Assembly (NCBI GenBank): GCA_036504155.1
Contig: DASXVQ010000102.1
Span: 1-64,000 of the forward strand
Direction: 5' to 3'
DNA length: 64,000 bases
Source of the DNA: JACRCT01 sp036504155
GTDB taxonomy: Bacteria > Myxococcota > Myxococcia > Myxococcales > UBA5297
Below are positions 8,209-17,100 of the stretch, piece after piece (position 1 is the first letter of the stretch; every line of letters starts with the position of its first letter). The notes beneath the pieces are model-generated. The model saw nothing but the letters and a program-made list of their open reading frames with translations, made no database searches and had not been told where the DNA came from. A program made the translations under genes and the position numbers.

Positions 8209-11200
8209 TGCAGCGCGGCCTCGACTTCGTCACGGCGCTCCGCGGCCAGATCGGCCTGCTGCTCACGGCGCTGGCCAAGGCCGCGGACTGGAACCCGTGG
8301 GTCCTGTGGCTGGCCTTCCTGCTTGCGGCGATCCTGCCCACCTTCCTGGGCCTCAAGGCGGCGCGCCGGGCGCTGGAGGCCGCCGGCAAGCCGTGGGGCG
8401 CCGCGTCCCTGAGCGCCTCGCTGTTCGTCGGCGTGCCGCTGCTCGTGCTGTCCGCGGCCAACTTCGCGTCGGCCGGCGCGGTGGAGCGCAGCCTGCTCAG
8501 GCCCTTCTCGCCCTCGCTGCTCGTGCAGAACAACGCCGGGCCGGTGGGGCCGGATCTCCTGCTGGCGACCTTGCCGGCCGCGGTCGTGCTCTCGCTGATC
8601 AGCACCTTCGCGCTGTGGCTCTATGCGGTCCTCTTCCGCTGGGGCGGGCCGTTCGTCTTCGACCTGCGCAGCGAGGCCAACGGCCTGATGCGCTGGGCGG
8701 GGTTGTGGGGCGACCGCGGCCCGGAGAAGCGCTTCGGGCTGTGGGCCCACCCGCTGGCGCTGGCGATCTACGGCGTGCTCGGGACCGCGTCGCTGGCGGC
8801 GGTGGTCGGCCACCTCCCGCCGGCGCTGTGGGTCGCCGCAGCGCTCATCACCAAGGGCTTCCGCGACGCCGCCAAGCACGCGACGGAGCCGCCGCCGGAA
8901 CAAGAGAAGAAGGACGAAGGCCAGGACGGCCAGGACGGAAAGGCCAAGCCTTCCGGGCCTGCGGTGAGCGACAAGATCGAGGACGACGCCGCGCGGATGC
9001 TCGAGGCCACTCCCTTCGTCGCCTTCGCGCAGGACCGCGCGGCGGCCGCCTGCGAGAAGCCCAAGGTTCCCAGCGCGGAGCTGTTCGAGCAGATCCTGGC
9101 GGCGCTGGGCGTCAGTGGCTTGTACCGGCACCAGGCCAAGGCCGTGGAGTCGTACTTCGCCGGCGAGCACGTGGCGCTGTTCACCCCGCCCTCGAGCGGG
9201 CGCAAGGTGGTGCGCGACGCGCTGGCCATGCACGCGGTGCTCGCCCAGGGCGCCTCGGTCCTCTACCTGTGCCGCGACACCGCCGAGGCCGAGCGCTCGC
9301 ACGCCCTGTTCCGCGCGCGCTCCGAGAACGCGCACTGGCGCTGGAACGTGCCGTCCCTGGTGCTCTCCGGCCGGGAGCAGCTCGACCTCGACCGCGTCCA
9401 GCCGTCGATCGTCTTCGCGAGCTTCGCCGACGTGCACCAGAAGCTCCTCGGCGACTGCGGCCGGTACCGCTTCTTCCTGCGCTCGCTGGGGCTGGTGGCG
9501 GTGACCGGCGTCGAGTCCTACCAGGGGCCCTCGGCCGACCACCTGGCGTACCTGCTCTCGCGGCTGCGGCGGGTCTCGCGCGAGGCCGCGGGGCCGGCGG
9601 CGCTGGTGGCCGCCAAGGGCCGCTCCGTCCCGAGCTCGTCGCGGGGCCCGCGGCTGCTCCTGCTCGCCGACCCGGTCTCGCCGGACGTCGCCAAGCTCGC
9701 CGAGCGCGTCGCGGCGCAGCGCGTGACGCTGGTGGGCGAGGAGCTGGACGGCGCTCCGCTGGCGCCGATGCGTCACGTCTGGCTGACCCGCGCCGACGGT
9801 TCGCCGCCTCCGGTCGAGGAAGCCGCCGCGGCGCTCGAGCGGCTCGGCGTGCCGTGGATCGCGCTGGGGCTCGAGGAGCAGCTGGGCCACGCCTCCGAGA
9901 AGCGGAAGGTGGAGCCGCGCAAGGCCCAGGCGGTGCTGGTGCGCGCCGACGCCGCCTCGGTCGCGCAGTTGCCGCTGATGCTGCGGCACGTGGGCTGCGA
10001 GGCGAAGACCGAGGCCCCGGTCGTGGCCTTCTGGATGGGGATGCCGGACCCGCTCTCGCGCCTCTTGCCGGGCGCCAAGGGCTCCGGCCTCGCCGATAGG
10101 CTGCTCGCCCCGCGGCTGGTGGTCGGGGGCGGCAGCGAGCAGGTCGCGCGCGATCACGCCCGCTGCGCGGTGGTCGAGGTGGAGTGGCCCGCCGACGAGC
10201 TGGACGCGGCCTTCGGCTCGCCCGCGGTCAAGGCGGCGCTCGACTCCCTGCCGACCGTCGCCCGAGTCGAGCGCTGCGAGGTCGACCCCGACGCCGGCGA
10301 GGTGCACCGCCGCGATTTCGTCCGCGCCCGGCGCGCGCAGCCCCACGGCGAGCTGACCCCGGGCATGGTGGGCAAGGCGCTGGCCATCGAGGACCGCGCG
10401 ACGGGATCGCCGGTGGCCTTCGTTCCGGCGGACCGGGCGCTGGCCGCGGCGTTCCCGGAGCGCATCCTCCACCGCGACGGGCGCCGCTACCGGGTGCTGC
10501 CCATCGCCGACCAGGAGCGCCGCGACCGGGGCGTCCTCTGGGCCGAGCTGGAGACGCGCGAGGTCTTCGCGGTCCCGGTCAAGCGCGTGGAGCTGGAGAT
10601 GCTCCCCGACCGGCGGCGGGTGCAGACCGACTCGAGGACCATGGACGGAGCCCCCGGCCTCCGTGCCGGTGGGGAGCGCCGAGCTGCCGCTCGGAGGGCG
10701 CTCGCCGGGCGCGAGTTCTCGCTGACCTGGCCGCGGGTGCGGATCCGGGAGCGCATCGAGGGCTTCCGCAACGTCCAGCGCGGGGCGGTGACCGACGCCG
10801 CGCTCTACCCGGAGATCATCGACGGGGTGCACGAGGGCCGCGCCGCGGTGCTCGCCTTTCCGGCGCAGGCGGGCTGGAACGTGCCTGCGTCGGCCCTGCA
10901 CGCCATCGTCCATCTCTTTCGGGTCTGCCTGCCGGCCGTGCTGCAGGCGGGTCCGGACGACCTGGACGTGATGGACCTGAGCTACGGCGGCGACCCGGCG
11001 ATCGCGCTGGTGGACCTGCACCCCGGCGGCGGCGGCTACGCCGAGTCGGTGACGCTGGAGTCGGTGCGCGCGCTGGCCGCACTCTCGTTGGCGGTCGTCC
11101 GAGGCTGCTCGTGCCGCAAGGTCGGCGGGTGCCCGACGTGCGTGCAGATCCCCGAGTGCCACAGCGGCTTCGGCGACCTGGGCGAGCGCACTCCGTCGCG

Positions 11201-11339
11201 CAAGGAAGCCGAGCGCGTGTTGTGCGAGCTCATCGACCCGGCGCTGCTCAAGGCCGGCGACGCGGTGAAGTACGTCGACGAAGGCGAAGGCGGCGGCGCC
11301 CGGGACGGAGCGCTTCAGTCCCAAGGCTCCAAGTCCTAG
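8208..11339 (+). CDS. Membrane-anchored pseudo-helicase with MrfA/DUF1998-like Cys cluster
   Basis: The product has 1043 residues. About four membrane helices occupy residues 1-220, then a charged linker. From residue 305 there is an SF2 helicase-like start (LYRHQAKAV). The Walker A position reads TPPSSGRK (326-333) instead of TPTGSGKT, and the Walker B/DExH position reads TGVES (433-437), so ATP hydrolysis is unlikely. The C-terminus has a metal-type cluster with Cys at 967, 969, 975, 978 and 984 (CSCRKVGGCPTCVQIPEC), like the Zn-binding end of MrfA/DUF1998 helicases. The gene overlaps its upstream neighbour by one base and closes the operon. A scaffold or nucleic-acid-binding role at the membrane is inferred. 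I know of no named family with this membrane fusion. Confidence 0.7.
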   Translation: MQRGLDFVTALRGQIGLLLTALAKAADWNPWVLWLAFLLAAILPTFLGLKAARRALEAAGKPWGAASLSASLFVGVPLLVLSAANFASAGAVERSLLRPFSPSLLVQNNAGPVGPDLLLATLPAAVVLSLISTFALWLYAVLFRWGGPFVFDLRSEANGLMRWAGLWGDRGPEKRFGLWAHPLALAIYGVLGTASLAAVVGHLPPALWVAAALITKGFRDAAKHATEPPPEQEKKDEGQDGQDGKAKPSGPAVSDKIEDDAARMLEATPFVAFAQDRAAAACEKPKVPSAELFEQILAALGVSGLYRHQAKAVESYFAGEHVALFTPPSSGRKVVRDALAMHAVLAQGASVLYLCRDTAEAERSHALFRARSENAHWRWNVPSLVLSGREQLDLDRVQPSIVFASFADVHQKLLGDCGRYRFFLRSLGLVAVTGVESYQGPSADHLAYLLSRLRRVSREAAGPAALVAAKGRSVPSSSRGPRLLLLADPVSPDVAKLAERVAAQRVTLVGEELDGAPLAPMRHVWLTRADGSPPPVEEAAAALERLGVPWIALGLEEQLGHASEKRKVEPRKAQAVLVRADAASVAQLPLMLRHVGCEAKTEAPVVAFWMGMPDPLSRLLPGAKGSGLADRLLAPRLVVGGGSEQVARDHARCAVVEVEWPADELDAAFGSPAVKAALDSLPTVARVERCEVDPDAGEVHRRDFVRARRAQPHGELTPGMVGKALAIEDRATGSPVAFVPADRALAAAFPERILHRDGRRYRVLPIADQERRDRGVLWAELETREVFAVPVKRVELEMLPDRRRVQTDSRTMDGAPGLRAGGERRAAARRALAGREFSLTWPRVRIRERIEGFRNVQRGAVTDAALYPEIIDGVHEGRAAVLAFPAQAGWNVPASALHAIVHLFRVCLPAVLQAGPDDLDVMDLSYGGDPAIALVDLHPGGGGYAESVTLESVRALAALSLAVVRGCSCRKVGGCPTCVQIPECHSGFGDLGERTPSRKEAERVLCELIDPALLKAGDAVKYVDEGEGGGARDGALQSQGSKS

Positions 11340-11482
11340 GTCGCCCGCCCCCGCCGCTCCTCACGCTCGAGCCTCCGGCGGGGCCACGGCTCGTCCGGCT
11401 GTCGCCCAGCCGCGCGAGGCGCACCGCGGCACCGGTCGCCTCCTAGGCGCGGGTCTTACCTTGGGTCGAAGGCGCCTGCGCC

Positions 11483-14400
11483 ATGAGCCCCGTCGTCCGA
11501 ATCGGCCTGCTGCACTCCTTGACCGGCACGATGGCCCTCAGCGAGGGCCCGCTGCTCGACATCGAGCGCATCGCCCTGGACGAGATCAACTCGGGGGGCG
11601 GAGTGCTCGGCCGGCGCGTCGAGCCGATGGTGGCCGACGGCGCGTCCGAGCCGGACGTCTTCGCGCGCAAGGCCGCAGAGCTCCTCGCGGCGGGGGCCGA
11701 GGCGCTCTTCGGCTGCTGGACCTCGTCGAGCCGCAAGGCGGTCAAGCCGGTGGTCGAGCAGGCGGGAGTGCTGCTCTTCTACCCGGTGCAGTACGAGGGC
11801 CTGGAGGAGTCGGGGTGCATCGTCTACACCGGGGCCTGCCTCAACCAGCAGATCACGCCCGCGGTCCAGTGGGCCCTCTCCCGCTTCGCGCCGCGCCTGT
11901 TCCTGGTGGGCTCGGACTACGTCTTCCCGCGGGTCGCCCACCAGCTGGTGGGCTCGCTGGCGCGCGCCGCCGGGGCGACGGTCGCCGGCGAGCGCTACCT
12001 GCCGCTCGGCGAGCAGGACTTCGACGAGACCGTCGACGAGATCCGCCGCGCCGGCCCCCTGTTCGTCTTCAACACCCTCAACGGGGACAGCAACCTGGGC
12101 TTCTTCCGCCGCCTGCGCTCCGCCGGGCTCTCCCCGGCGCTCGTCCCCGTCCTCTCGGTGAGCGCGGCCGAGCCCGAGCTGCAGGGGGCAGCCGAGGCGG
12201 CTGCCGGGCACTTCGCCTGCTGGAGCTACTTCCAGAGCCTGGACGACCCCCAGAACCGCCGGCTGCTCTCCGCCCTGCATTCCCGGTACGGGCCGGACCG
12301 CGTGTGCTCGGCCACCATGGTCGCGGCCTGGGCGCAGCTCTTCCTGTGGAAGCGGGCGGTGGAGGCGGCGGGCTCGTTCGACGCCGCCCGGGTCGTCTCC
12401 CACCTGCCGGGCTGCGAGGTCGACACGCCGGCCGGGAGGATGGTCGCCTTCGCCAACCACCACGTGTCGATGCGCGCCCGCGTGGGCGAGCTTCGCGCGG
12501 ACGGGCAGTTCTCGGTCGTCTGGGAGAGCCCCGGCCCCATCGCCCCGCTGCCGTGGCTGGGGGTCGAGACGAGCGGCCTGCCGCACCGGGAGCTCATCCA
12601 GGACGCGATGGCCTCCTACCCCGAGACGCTGCACCGGGACTGGACCCTGCAGAGGTGGCTCGAGCGGCGGGTCCGGGAGCGCACGGCGGAGCTGGAGGAC
12701 GCCAACCACCGCCTGCGGGCGGCCCGGGACTTCTCCGACCAGCTGATCGAGACCGCCAACGCCATCGTGGTCCGGCTCGACGGCGCGGGGCGGGTGGTCG
12801 CGTTCAATCGGGCGGCCGAGCGGGTCACCGGCTACCGCCGGGCCGAGGTCTTGGGGCGCAGCTGGTTCGAGACCCTGGCGCCGCGGGAGCGCTCCCCGGG
12901 CGCCTGGGAGCTGTTCCAGCGCCTCGAGGCGGGAGGCGCGCCGGAATCGATGGAGGACCGGCTGGTCACCCGGTCCGGCGAGGAGCGGCTGATCGCCTGG
13001 GAGTCGGGCGCGGTCCGCGAGGCCGGCCGCCTGGTGGGCACCATCTCCTTCGGCCTGGACATCACCGAGCGCCGGCATTCCGAGGAGGCGCTGCGCGAGT
13101 CGCGGGAGAAGCTCTCGAAGATCTTCAGCGGCGCCCCCGAGGCCATCGCCCTCTTCCGCGTCGTCGACCGGGTCCTCGTCGACCTCAACCCGGCCTTCGA
13201 GGAGTTCACCGGTTGGACCCGCGCCCAGGCCCTGGGCCGCACGGGCCTGCAGCTGAACCTGTGGGCCGACCACCGGCGACAGCAGGAGGTCGTGGACCGG
13301 ACCCTGCGCACGGGCGAGAGCCGCGGGGCGGAGGCCACCATCGTGCGCAGGGACGGCGCCGTGCGGGAGGCGCTCATCTCCACCCGCCTGCTCGACCTGG
13401 GAGGCGAGCGCCACATGCTCTGGCTGGTCCAGGACATCACCGAGCGCAAGAGGATGGAGGAGGCGCTCAGGGAGGCGAGCCGGCGCAAGGACGAGTTCCT
13501 CTCCATGCTCAGCCACGAGCTGCGCAACCCGCTGGCCCCCATCCGCAACGCCACGCACCTGCTGCGCCTGCTGCTGCCCGCCGAGCCCAGGGTGCAGCGC
13601 GCCCGCGAGATCATCGAGCGCCAGCTGGGCCAGCTGACCCGGCTGCTCGACGACCTGCTGGACACGGCGCGCATCACCCGCGGCACCTTCGAGCTGCACC
13701 GCGAGCGGGTCGACCTGCGCGAGAGCGCCGACCTGGCGGTGGAGGGCGTCCGGCCGCTGCTCGAGGGCCGCGAGGGCGACCTGGTCTACCTCAGGCCCGA
13801 CGCGCCGCTGTGGGTGGACGGCGACCGCGCGCGCCTGACGCAGGTGCTGGGCAACCTGCTCAACAACTCCGCGAAGTACAGCCGCGCCGGCCAGCGGATC
13901 GAGCTGGCCCTGGGCGCGCAGGCGGGCCCGCCGGCGGCGGTCGCCTGGGCGGTGGTGCGCGACGAGGGCCAAGGCATCGACCCGGACCTGCTGCCCCATG
14001 TCTTCGAGCTGTTCGTGCAGGGCGACCGATCGCTGGCGCGCACCCGCGGCGGGCTGGGCATCGGGCTGACGCTGGCCCACCGGCTCACCGAGATGCACGG
14101 CGGGCGGATCGGCGCGCGCAGCGAGGGGCCGGGCCGGGGCAGCGAGTTCACGGTGACCCTCCCGCTGGCCGCGCCGGCCGCGCGGGACGCTCCGGCCGCC
14201 GCCGAGGGACCCCGCGCCGGCGGCGAGAGGGCCCTGCGCGTCCTGGTCGTCGACGACAACGCCGACGAGGCCGAAAGCCTGGCCGAGGTGGTGCGGCTGC
14301 AGGGCCACCAGGCTCAGACCGCGACCGACGGCCCGCGCGCGCTCGTGGCCGCGCGGGCCTTCCACCCCGAGCTGGTCCTGCTCGACATCGGGTTGCCCAA

Positions 14401-14623
14401 CATGGACGGCTACGAGGTCGCACGGCGGATGCGCGCCGGACCCGGCCGCGCGCCGCGGCTGGTGGCGGTGACCGGCTACGGCCGCGAGGAGGACCGCCTG
14501 CGGGCGCGCGCGGCGGGCTTCGAGGAGCACCTGACCAAGCCGGTGGAGCCCTCGGCGCTGCAGCGCGCGCTAGAGCGGTCCCGCGCGCCCCCGGCGGCGG
14601 TTCAGGTCGAGTCTCGCCGCTGA
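11483..14623 (+). CDS. Hybrid histidine kinase with N-terminal UrtA/AmiC-like amide sensor
   Basis: The product has 1046 residues and no signal peptide or membrane helix, so it is cytoplasmic. Residues 1-390 closely follow the urea/short-amide binding protein UrtA, with matching phrases such as IGLLHSLTGTMALSE, FGCWTSSSRKAV and LLFYPVQYEGLE. A short coiled coil leads into two PAS domains (~410-530 and ~535-660). A HisKA domain follows with phospho-acceptor H678 in MLSHELRNP, then a HATPase domain (DEGQGIDPDLL, RGGLGIGLTL). A receiver domain holds acceptor D968 in LLDIGLP, with DDN and the conserved Thr/Lys. It probably senses urea or an amide in the cytoplasm and relays phosphate to an unlinked target. 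No output regulator lies beside it. GAAGG sits ten bases before the ATG. Confidence 0.85.
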   Translation: MSPVVRIGLLHSLTGTMALSEGPLLDIERIALDEINSGGGVLGRRVEPMVADGASEPDVFARKAAELLAAGAEALFGCWTSSSRKAVKPVVEQAGVLLFYPVQYEGLEESGCIVYTGACLNQQITPAVQWALSRFAPRLFLVGSDYVFPRVAHQLVGSLARAAGATVAGERYLPLGEQDFDETVDEIRRAGPLFVFNTLNGDSNLGFFRRLRSAGLSPALVPVLSVSAAEPELQGAAEAAAGHFACWSYFQSLDDPQNRRLLSALHSRYGPDRVCSATMVAAWAQLFLWKRAVEAAGSFDAARVVSHLPGCEVDTPAGRMVAFANHHVSMRARVGELRADGQFSVVWESPGPIAPLPWLGVETSGLPHRELIQDAMASYPETLHRDWTLQRWLERRVRERTAELEDANHRLRAARDFSDQLIETANAIVVRLDGAGRVVAFNRAAERVTGYRRAEVLGRSWFETLAPRERSPGAWELFQRLEAGGAPESMEDRLVTRSGEERLIAWESGAVREAGRLVGTISFGLDITERRHSEEALRESREKLSKIFSGAPEAIALFRVVDRVLVDLNPAFEEFTGWTRAQALGRTGLQLNLWADHRRQQEVVDRTLRTGESRGAEATIVRRDGAVREALISTRLLDLGGERHMLWLVQDITERKRMEEALREASRRKDEFLSMLSHELRNPLAPIRNATHLLRLLLPAEPRVQRAREIIERQLGQLTRLLDDLLDTARITRGTFELHRERVDLRESADLAVEGVRPLLEGREGDLVYLRPDAPLWVDGDRARLTQVLGNLLNNSAKYSRAGQRIELALGAQAGPPAAVAWAVVRDEGQGIDPDLLPHVFELFVQGDRSLARTRGGLGIGLTLAHRLTEMHGGRIGARSEGPGRGSEFTVTLPLAAPAARDAPAAAEGPRAGGERALRVLVVDDNADEAESLAEVVRLQGHQAQTATDGPRALVAARAFHPELVLLDIGLPNMDGYEVARRMRAGPGRAPRLVAVTGYGREEDRLRARAAGFEEHLTKPVEPSALQRALERSRAPPAAVQVESRR

Positions 14624-14680
14624 CACGGGTCCCGCCCCGCCGGCGTGGCCGCTGGCGTCGAAGCCGCTCGTCCCCGGCGG

Positions 14681-14700
14681 GCTGGCCGGAAAAGGCCGGC
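14681..14700. terminator. Convergent hairpin terminator candidate
   Basis: A 7-bp stem (GCTGGCC with GGCCGGC, one G-T pair) has loop GGAAAA. It lies between the converging ends of the hybrid kinase and secretin-N genes. On the minus strand the loop reads TTTTCC. There is no T-run after the stem, as is common in high-GC genomes. Confidence 0.45.
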
Positions 14701-14702
14701 GG

Positions 14703-15194
14703 CTACTCCACGTCGCGCACGATGAGCGTGTTGGTGCGGTGATCGACGATGACCGTGCCGCGCTCGGTCAGCGTGGTCTTGACGATGGCGGCCAGGTCCT
14801 CGGCCTTGGCGTAGTTCACCGGGACCAGGCGGGTCTTGAGCGGCTTGCTGAGCTTCTCGGCGTTGGCCATGCGCAGCGCCAGCTCCTTCTCCTCGGCGAG
14901 CTTCCGCATCGGCGCGATGCGGACGATCGTCCCGGTGCGCTCCTGGCCCAGGTCCTTCGAGCGCAGGATGGCCGTCAGGGCGTCCTCCCACGGCACGTTG
15001 CGCAGCTTCAGGGTGACCTTGCCGGAGACCTGGTCGTCGACCACGAAGTTCAGCCGGCTGGCCTCGGCAACGATGCGGATGGCGTGGTGGATGTCGGCGT
15101 TGTTGAGCTCGACGCTGAGGAGCTTGCCGGCCCGCGCCGGGCTCGGGAAGGCGGCAAGCAGCAGCGCGACTGCCAAGACGAAGGACGCTCGCAT
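14703..15194 (-). CDS. Stand-alone secretin N-terminal (STN/N1) domain protein, PilQ-like
   Basis: The product has 163 residues. The ATG at 15194 is preceded by GGAGGG and opens a signal peptide (MRASFVLAVALLLAAFPSPA). The mature part matches the start of PilQ/GspD-type secretins: an STN-like segment (VELNNADIHHAIRIVAEAS, then VSGKVTLKLRNVPWEDALTAIL) and an N1-like segment ending TVIVDHRTNTLIVRD. It stops exactly where a secretin would continue into its next repeats and pore. No remnant of the pore follows, because a converging gene lies 80 bases on. It may be a deliberate small periplasmic module that binds pilotins, inner-membrane platforms or peptidoglycan. A relic of a lost secretin is the alternative. 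Confidence 0.72.
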   Translation of the reverse strand: MRASFVLAVALLLAAFPSPARAGKLLSVELNNADIHHAIRIVAEASRLNFVVDDQVSGKVTLKLRNVPWEDALTAILRSKDLGQERTGTIVRIAPMRKLAEEKELALRMANAEKLSKPLKTRLVPVNYAKAEDLAAIVKTTLTERGTVIVDHRTNTLIVRDVE

Positions 15195-15302
15195 GGGACC
15201 CTCCGCAACAGGCTGGTGGCACGGACAGGGAACAAGGGTAACGCCGGGCACACTGTAGGTGACAAGGAGCCAGGGCCAAGCGTGCCTGTTTGCAGAGAAA
15301 AA

Positions 15303-16226
15303 CTACCCGCGGTGGAACAGGGCCCTGAAGACGTAGCCGGCGACGGTGGGGTTCTCCTTGAAGCGCCGGGTCGAGTAGCCGTACCAGTGGGCGCCGAAGG
15401 GAACGTAGACGCGCAGCTTGTGGCCCTCTCCGATGAGGCGGCGGCGAAGCTCGGGCAGCACGCCGAGCAGCATCTGGAACTCGTAGCGGTCGGGGGGAAT
15501 CCCCAGCTCCTTGACGATCTCCAGGGAGCCGCGCACGAGGGCGTCGTCGTGGGTGGCGATGCCCACGTAGCTGCCGCGCTCGAACATCCGCCGCAGCAGG
15601 CGCAGGAAGCTCGCGCGGATCTCCTCCGGGCCCTGGAAGGCGATCTCCGGGGACTCGCGGTAGATGCCCTTGACGATGCGGTAGTTGGTCGCGGGCGGCA
15701 GCGAGCGGACGTCGGCCTCGGTGCGCTTGAGGTAGGCCTGCAGCACGAGGCCGGTCCTGGGGAATTCGCGGTGGAGGTCCCGGAAGAGCTCGATCGTCGG
15801 GGTGGTGCAGGTCGAGTCCTCCATGTCGACGCGCACGAAGATGCCCAGCCGGTCGGCGGCCTCGAGGATGGCGTGGACGTTCTCGCGGCAGAACGCCGGA
15901 TCGATCGTCGTCCCTTGGCCGGGCGGGCCGACCTTCAGGCCCAGCGAGGTGAGCTTGATCGACAGGTGGGAGTCGATCTTCTCGCGGGCGATGGCCTCCA
16001 GCGTCCGAACGCTCTCGTCCCGCTGGGCGATCGCCTGCTCCTTGGCGACCACGTCTTCGCCCAGCACGTCGAGCGTGGCGCAGGCCCCCTCGGCCTGGAG
16101 CGCTCGGACGGTCCTGACCGCGTCGTCGAGGGTCTCGCCCGCGATGTAGCGGGAGGCCAGGCGGCGGACGATGGGCAGGGGGACCAGCGGCAGGGAGGTG
16201 ACGACGAGCTTGTTGAGCAGTTCCAT
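15303..16226 (-). CDS. Proline dehydrogenase (FAD-dependent, monofunctional)
   Basis: The product has 307 residues, the usual length for monofunctional PRODH, and oxidises L-proline to pyrroline-5-carboxylate, passing electrons to FAD and the quinone pool. Visible family features are SIKLTSLGL, the VRVDMEDSTCT strand, LQAYLKRTEADV, YRIVKGIYRESPEIAF, FQMLLGVLPELRRRL, and the C-terminal signature LRVYVPFGAHWYGYSTRRFK with the Arg pair that binds the proline carboxylate. The pyrroline-5-carboxylate dehydrogenase partner is not in the window. The upstream neighbour is divergent with an 87-base gap, which must hold both promoters. Symbol usage varies (putA, prodh), so none is assigned. Confidence 0.92.
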   Translation of the reverse strand: MELLNKLVVTSLPLVPLPIVRRLASRYIAGETLDDAVRTVRALQAEGACATLDVLGEDVVAKEQAIAQRDESVRTLEAIAREKIDSHLSIKLTSLGLKVGPPGQGTTIDPAFCRENVHAILEAADRLGIFVRVDMEDSTCTTPTIELFRDLHREFPRTGLVLQAYLKRTEADVRSLPPATNYRIVKGIYRESPEIAFQGPEEIRASFLRLLRRMFERGSYVGIATHDDALVRGSLEIVKELGIPPDRYEFQMLLGVLPELRRRLIGEGHKLRVYVPFGAHWYGYSTRRFKENPTVAGYVFRALFHRG

Positions 16227-16313
16227 GGCCGGCGGGTTGATTAACGCCGAGGCGCGCGCCGCACCACCGGCGGTAGGATGCGCCCGTTCGCATCATCCAG
16301 AGCGAGACTACCG

Positions 16314-17099
16314 ATGCCCAAGCGCAGTGACAGGGGAAGCAGGGCCGGCCGGACGGCCGGGGATTCCAGGGCGCCGCTCGGCCGCGTCTACGAGGGCGAG
16401 GCCGTACTGCAGAAGCTGCTCTCGGCGTCCGGCGCCTCGGTGAAGGTGGCCGAGGTCGTGGAGCTCTTCAAGAGCGCCCAGGTCGGCAAGGTGGGGCCCG
16501 ACGAGGCGTTTCCGGACCTGTTCGACGACGAGCCCAAGTTCGCTTCGACCAGGGACGCCCGCCGCCTCTACGACAACCTGTTCGGACTGTGGGACCGGGT
16601 CGCCGCCGGCGGGCCTATCGAGCCCAAGGGCCGGCCGGAGGCCAGGGCGCGCGAGGGCGCGCCCGCGCCGGAGCCGATGGCCTCGCCGCTGTCGACCGAG
16701 TTCGTCGAGGCCGCCTGGAAGCACCTGGTGGACCTGCCGCCCAAGGACACCGAGCGCTGGCTGCACAAGTGGGTGAACACCCAGCCGGAGCTGACCGAGG
16801 CGCTGCAGCTGGAGGTCGGCGACGACTTGGCGGTGGGCGACGCCGCGGACACGGTGACCTTCGAGGTCTGGGCCATGATGGAGCTCGCCCAGAAGACGCG
16901 CATCCGCCCGGTGCTGATGAAGGAGTTCCGCGCCCAGCTGGACTCCAGGGACGCGCCGGAGCCTGCGCTCGACCAGTACATCGACGACGCGCTCGAGGAG
17001 GCGGGGCTCGACGAAGAGCAGCCGCTCACGGACGAGCAGGCCGCCAAGGTGGCCCGGGTGGCGCGGGCCGCGGCGCGGGCGCTGGCCAAGGCGAGGTGA
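16314..17099 (+). CDS. Conserved-looking protein of unknown function
   Basis: The product has 261 residues from the ATG at 16314 (MPKRSDRGSR). An in-frame ATG at 16278 would add 12 residues, and neither start has a strong ribosome binding site. A basic N-terminus is followed by a helical segment (~30-100), a Pro/Ala/Glu-rich hinge, and a second helical, acidic region with an Ala/Arg-rich amphipathic end (VARVARAAARALAKAR). No catalytic motif, signal peptide or membrane helix is apparent. The stop is one base before the next start, so it is in an operon with two polytopic membrane proteins. I do not recognise the family. Confidence 0.6.
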   Translation: MPKRSDRGSRAGRTAGDSRAPLGRVYEGEAVLQKLLSASGASVKVAEVVELFKSAQVGKVGPDEAFPDLFDDEPKFASTRDARRLYDNLFGLWDRVAAGGPIEPKGRPEARAREGAPAPEPMASPLSTEFVEAAWKHLVDLPPKDTERWLHKWVNTQPELTEALQLEVGDDLAVGDAADTVTFEVWAMMELAQKTRIRPVLMKEFRAQLDSRDAPEPALDQYIDDALEEAGLDEEQPLTDEQAAKVARVARAAARALAKAR

Positions 17100-17100
17100 C

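Noticed and set aside
8208..11339. Active MrfA-type DNA helicase
   Set aside because: Walker A and DExH residues needed for ATP hydrolysis are replaced, and the N-terminus is membrane-embedded.
14624..14702. Remnant of a PilQ pore domain after the stand-alone secretin-N gene
   Set aside because: The 79 bases contain only a hairpin, and the next DNA codes for the converging kinase, so no recent frameshift is visible.
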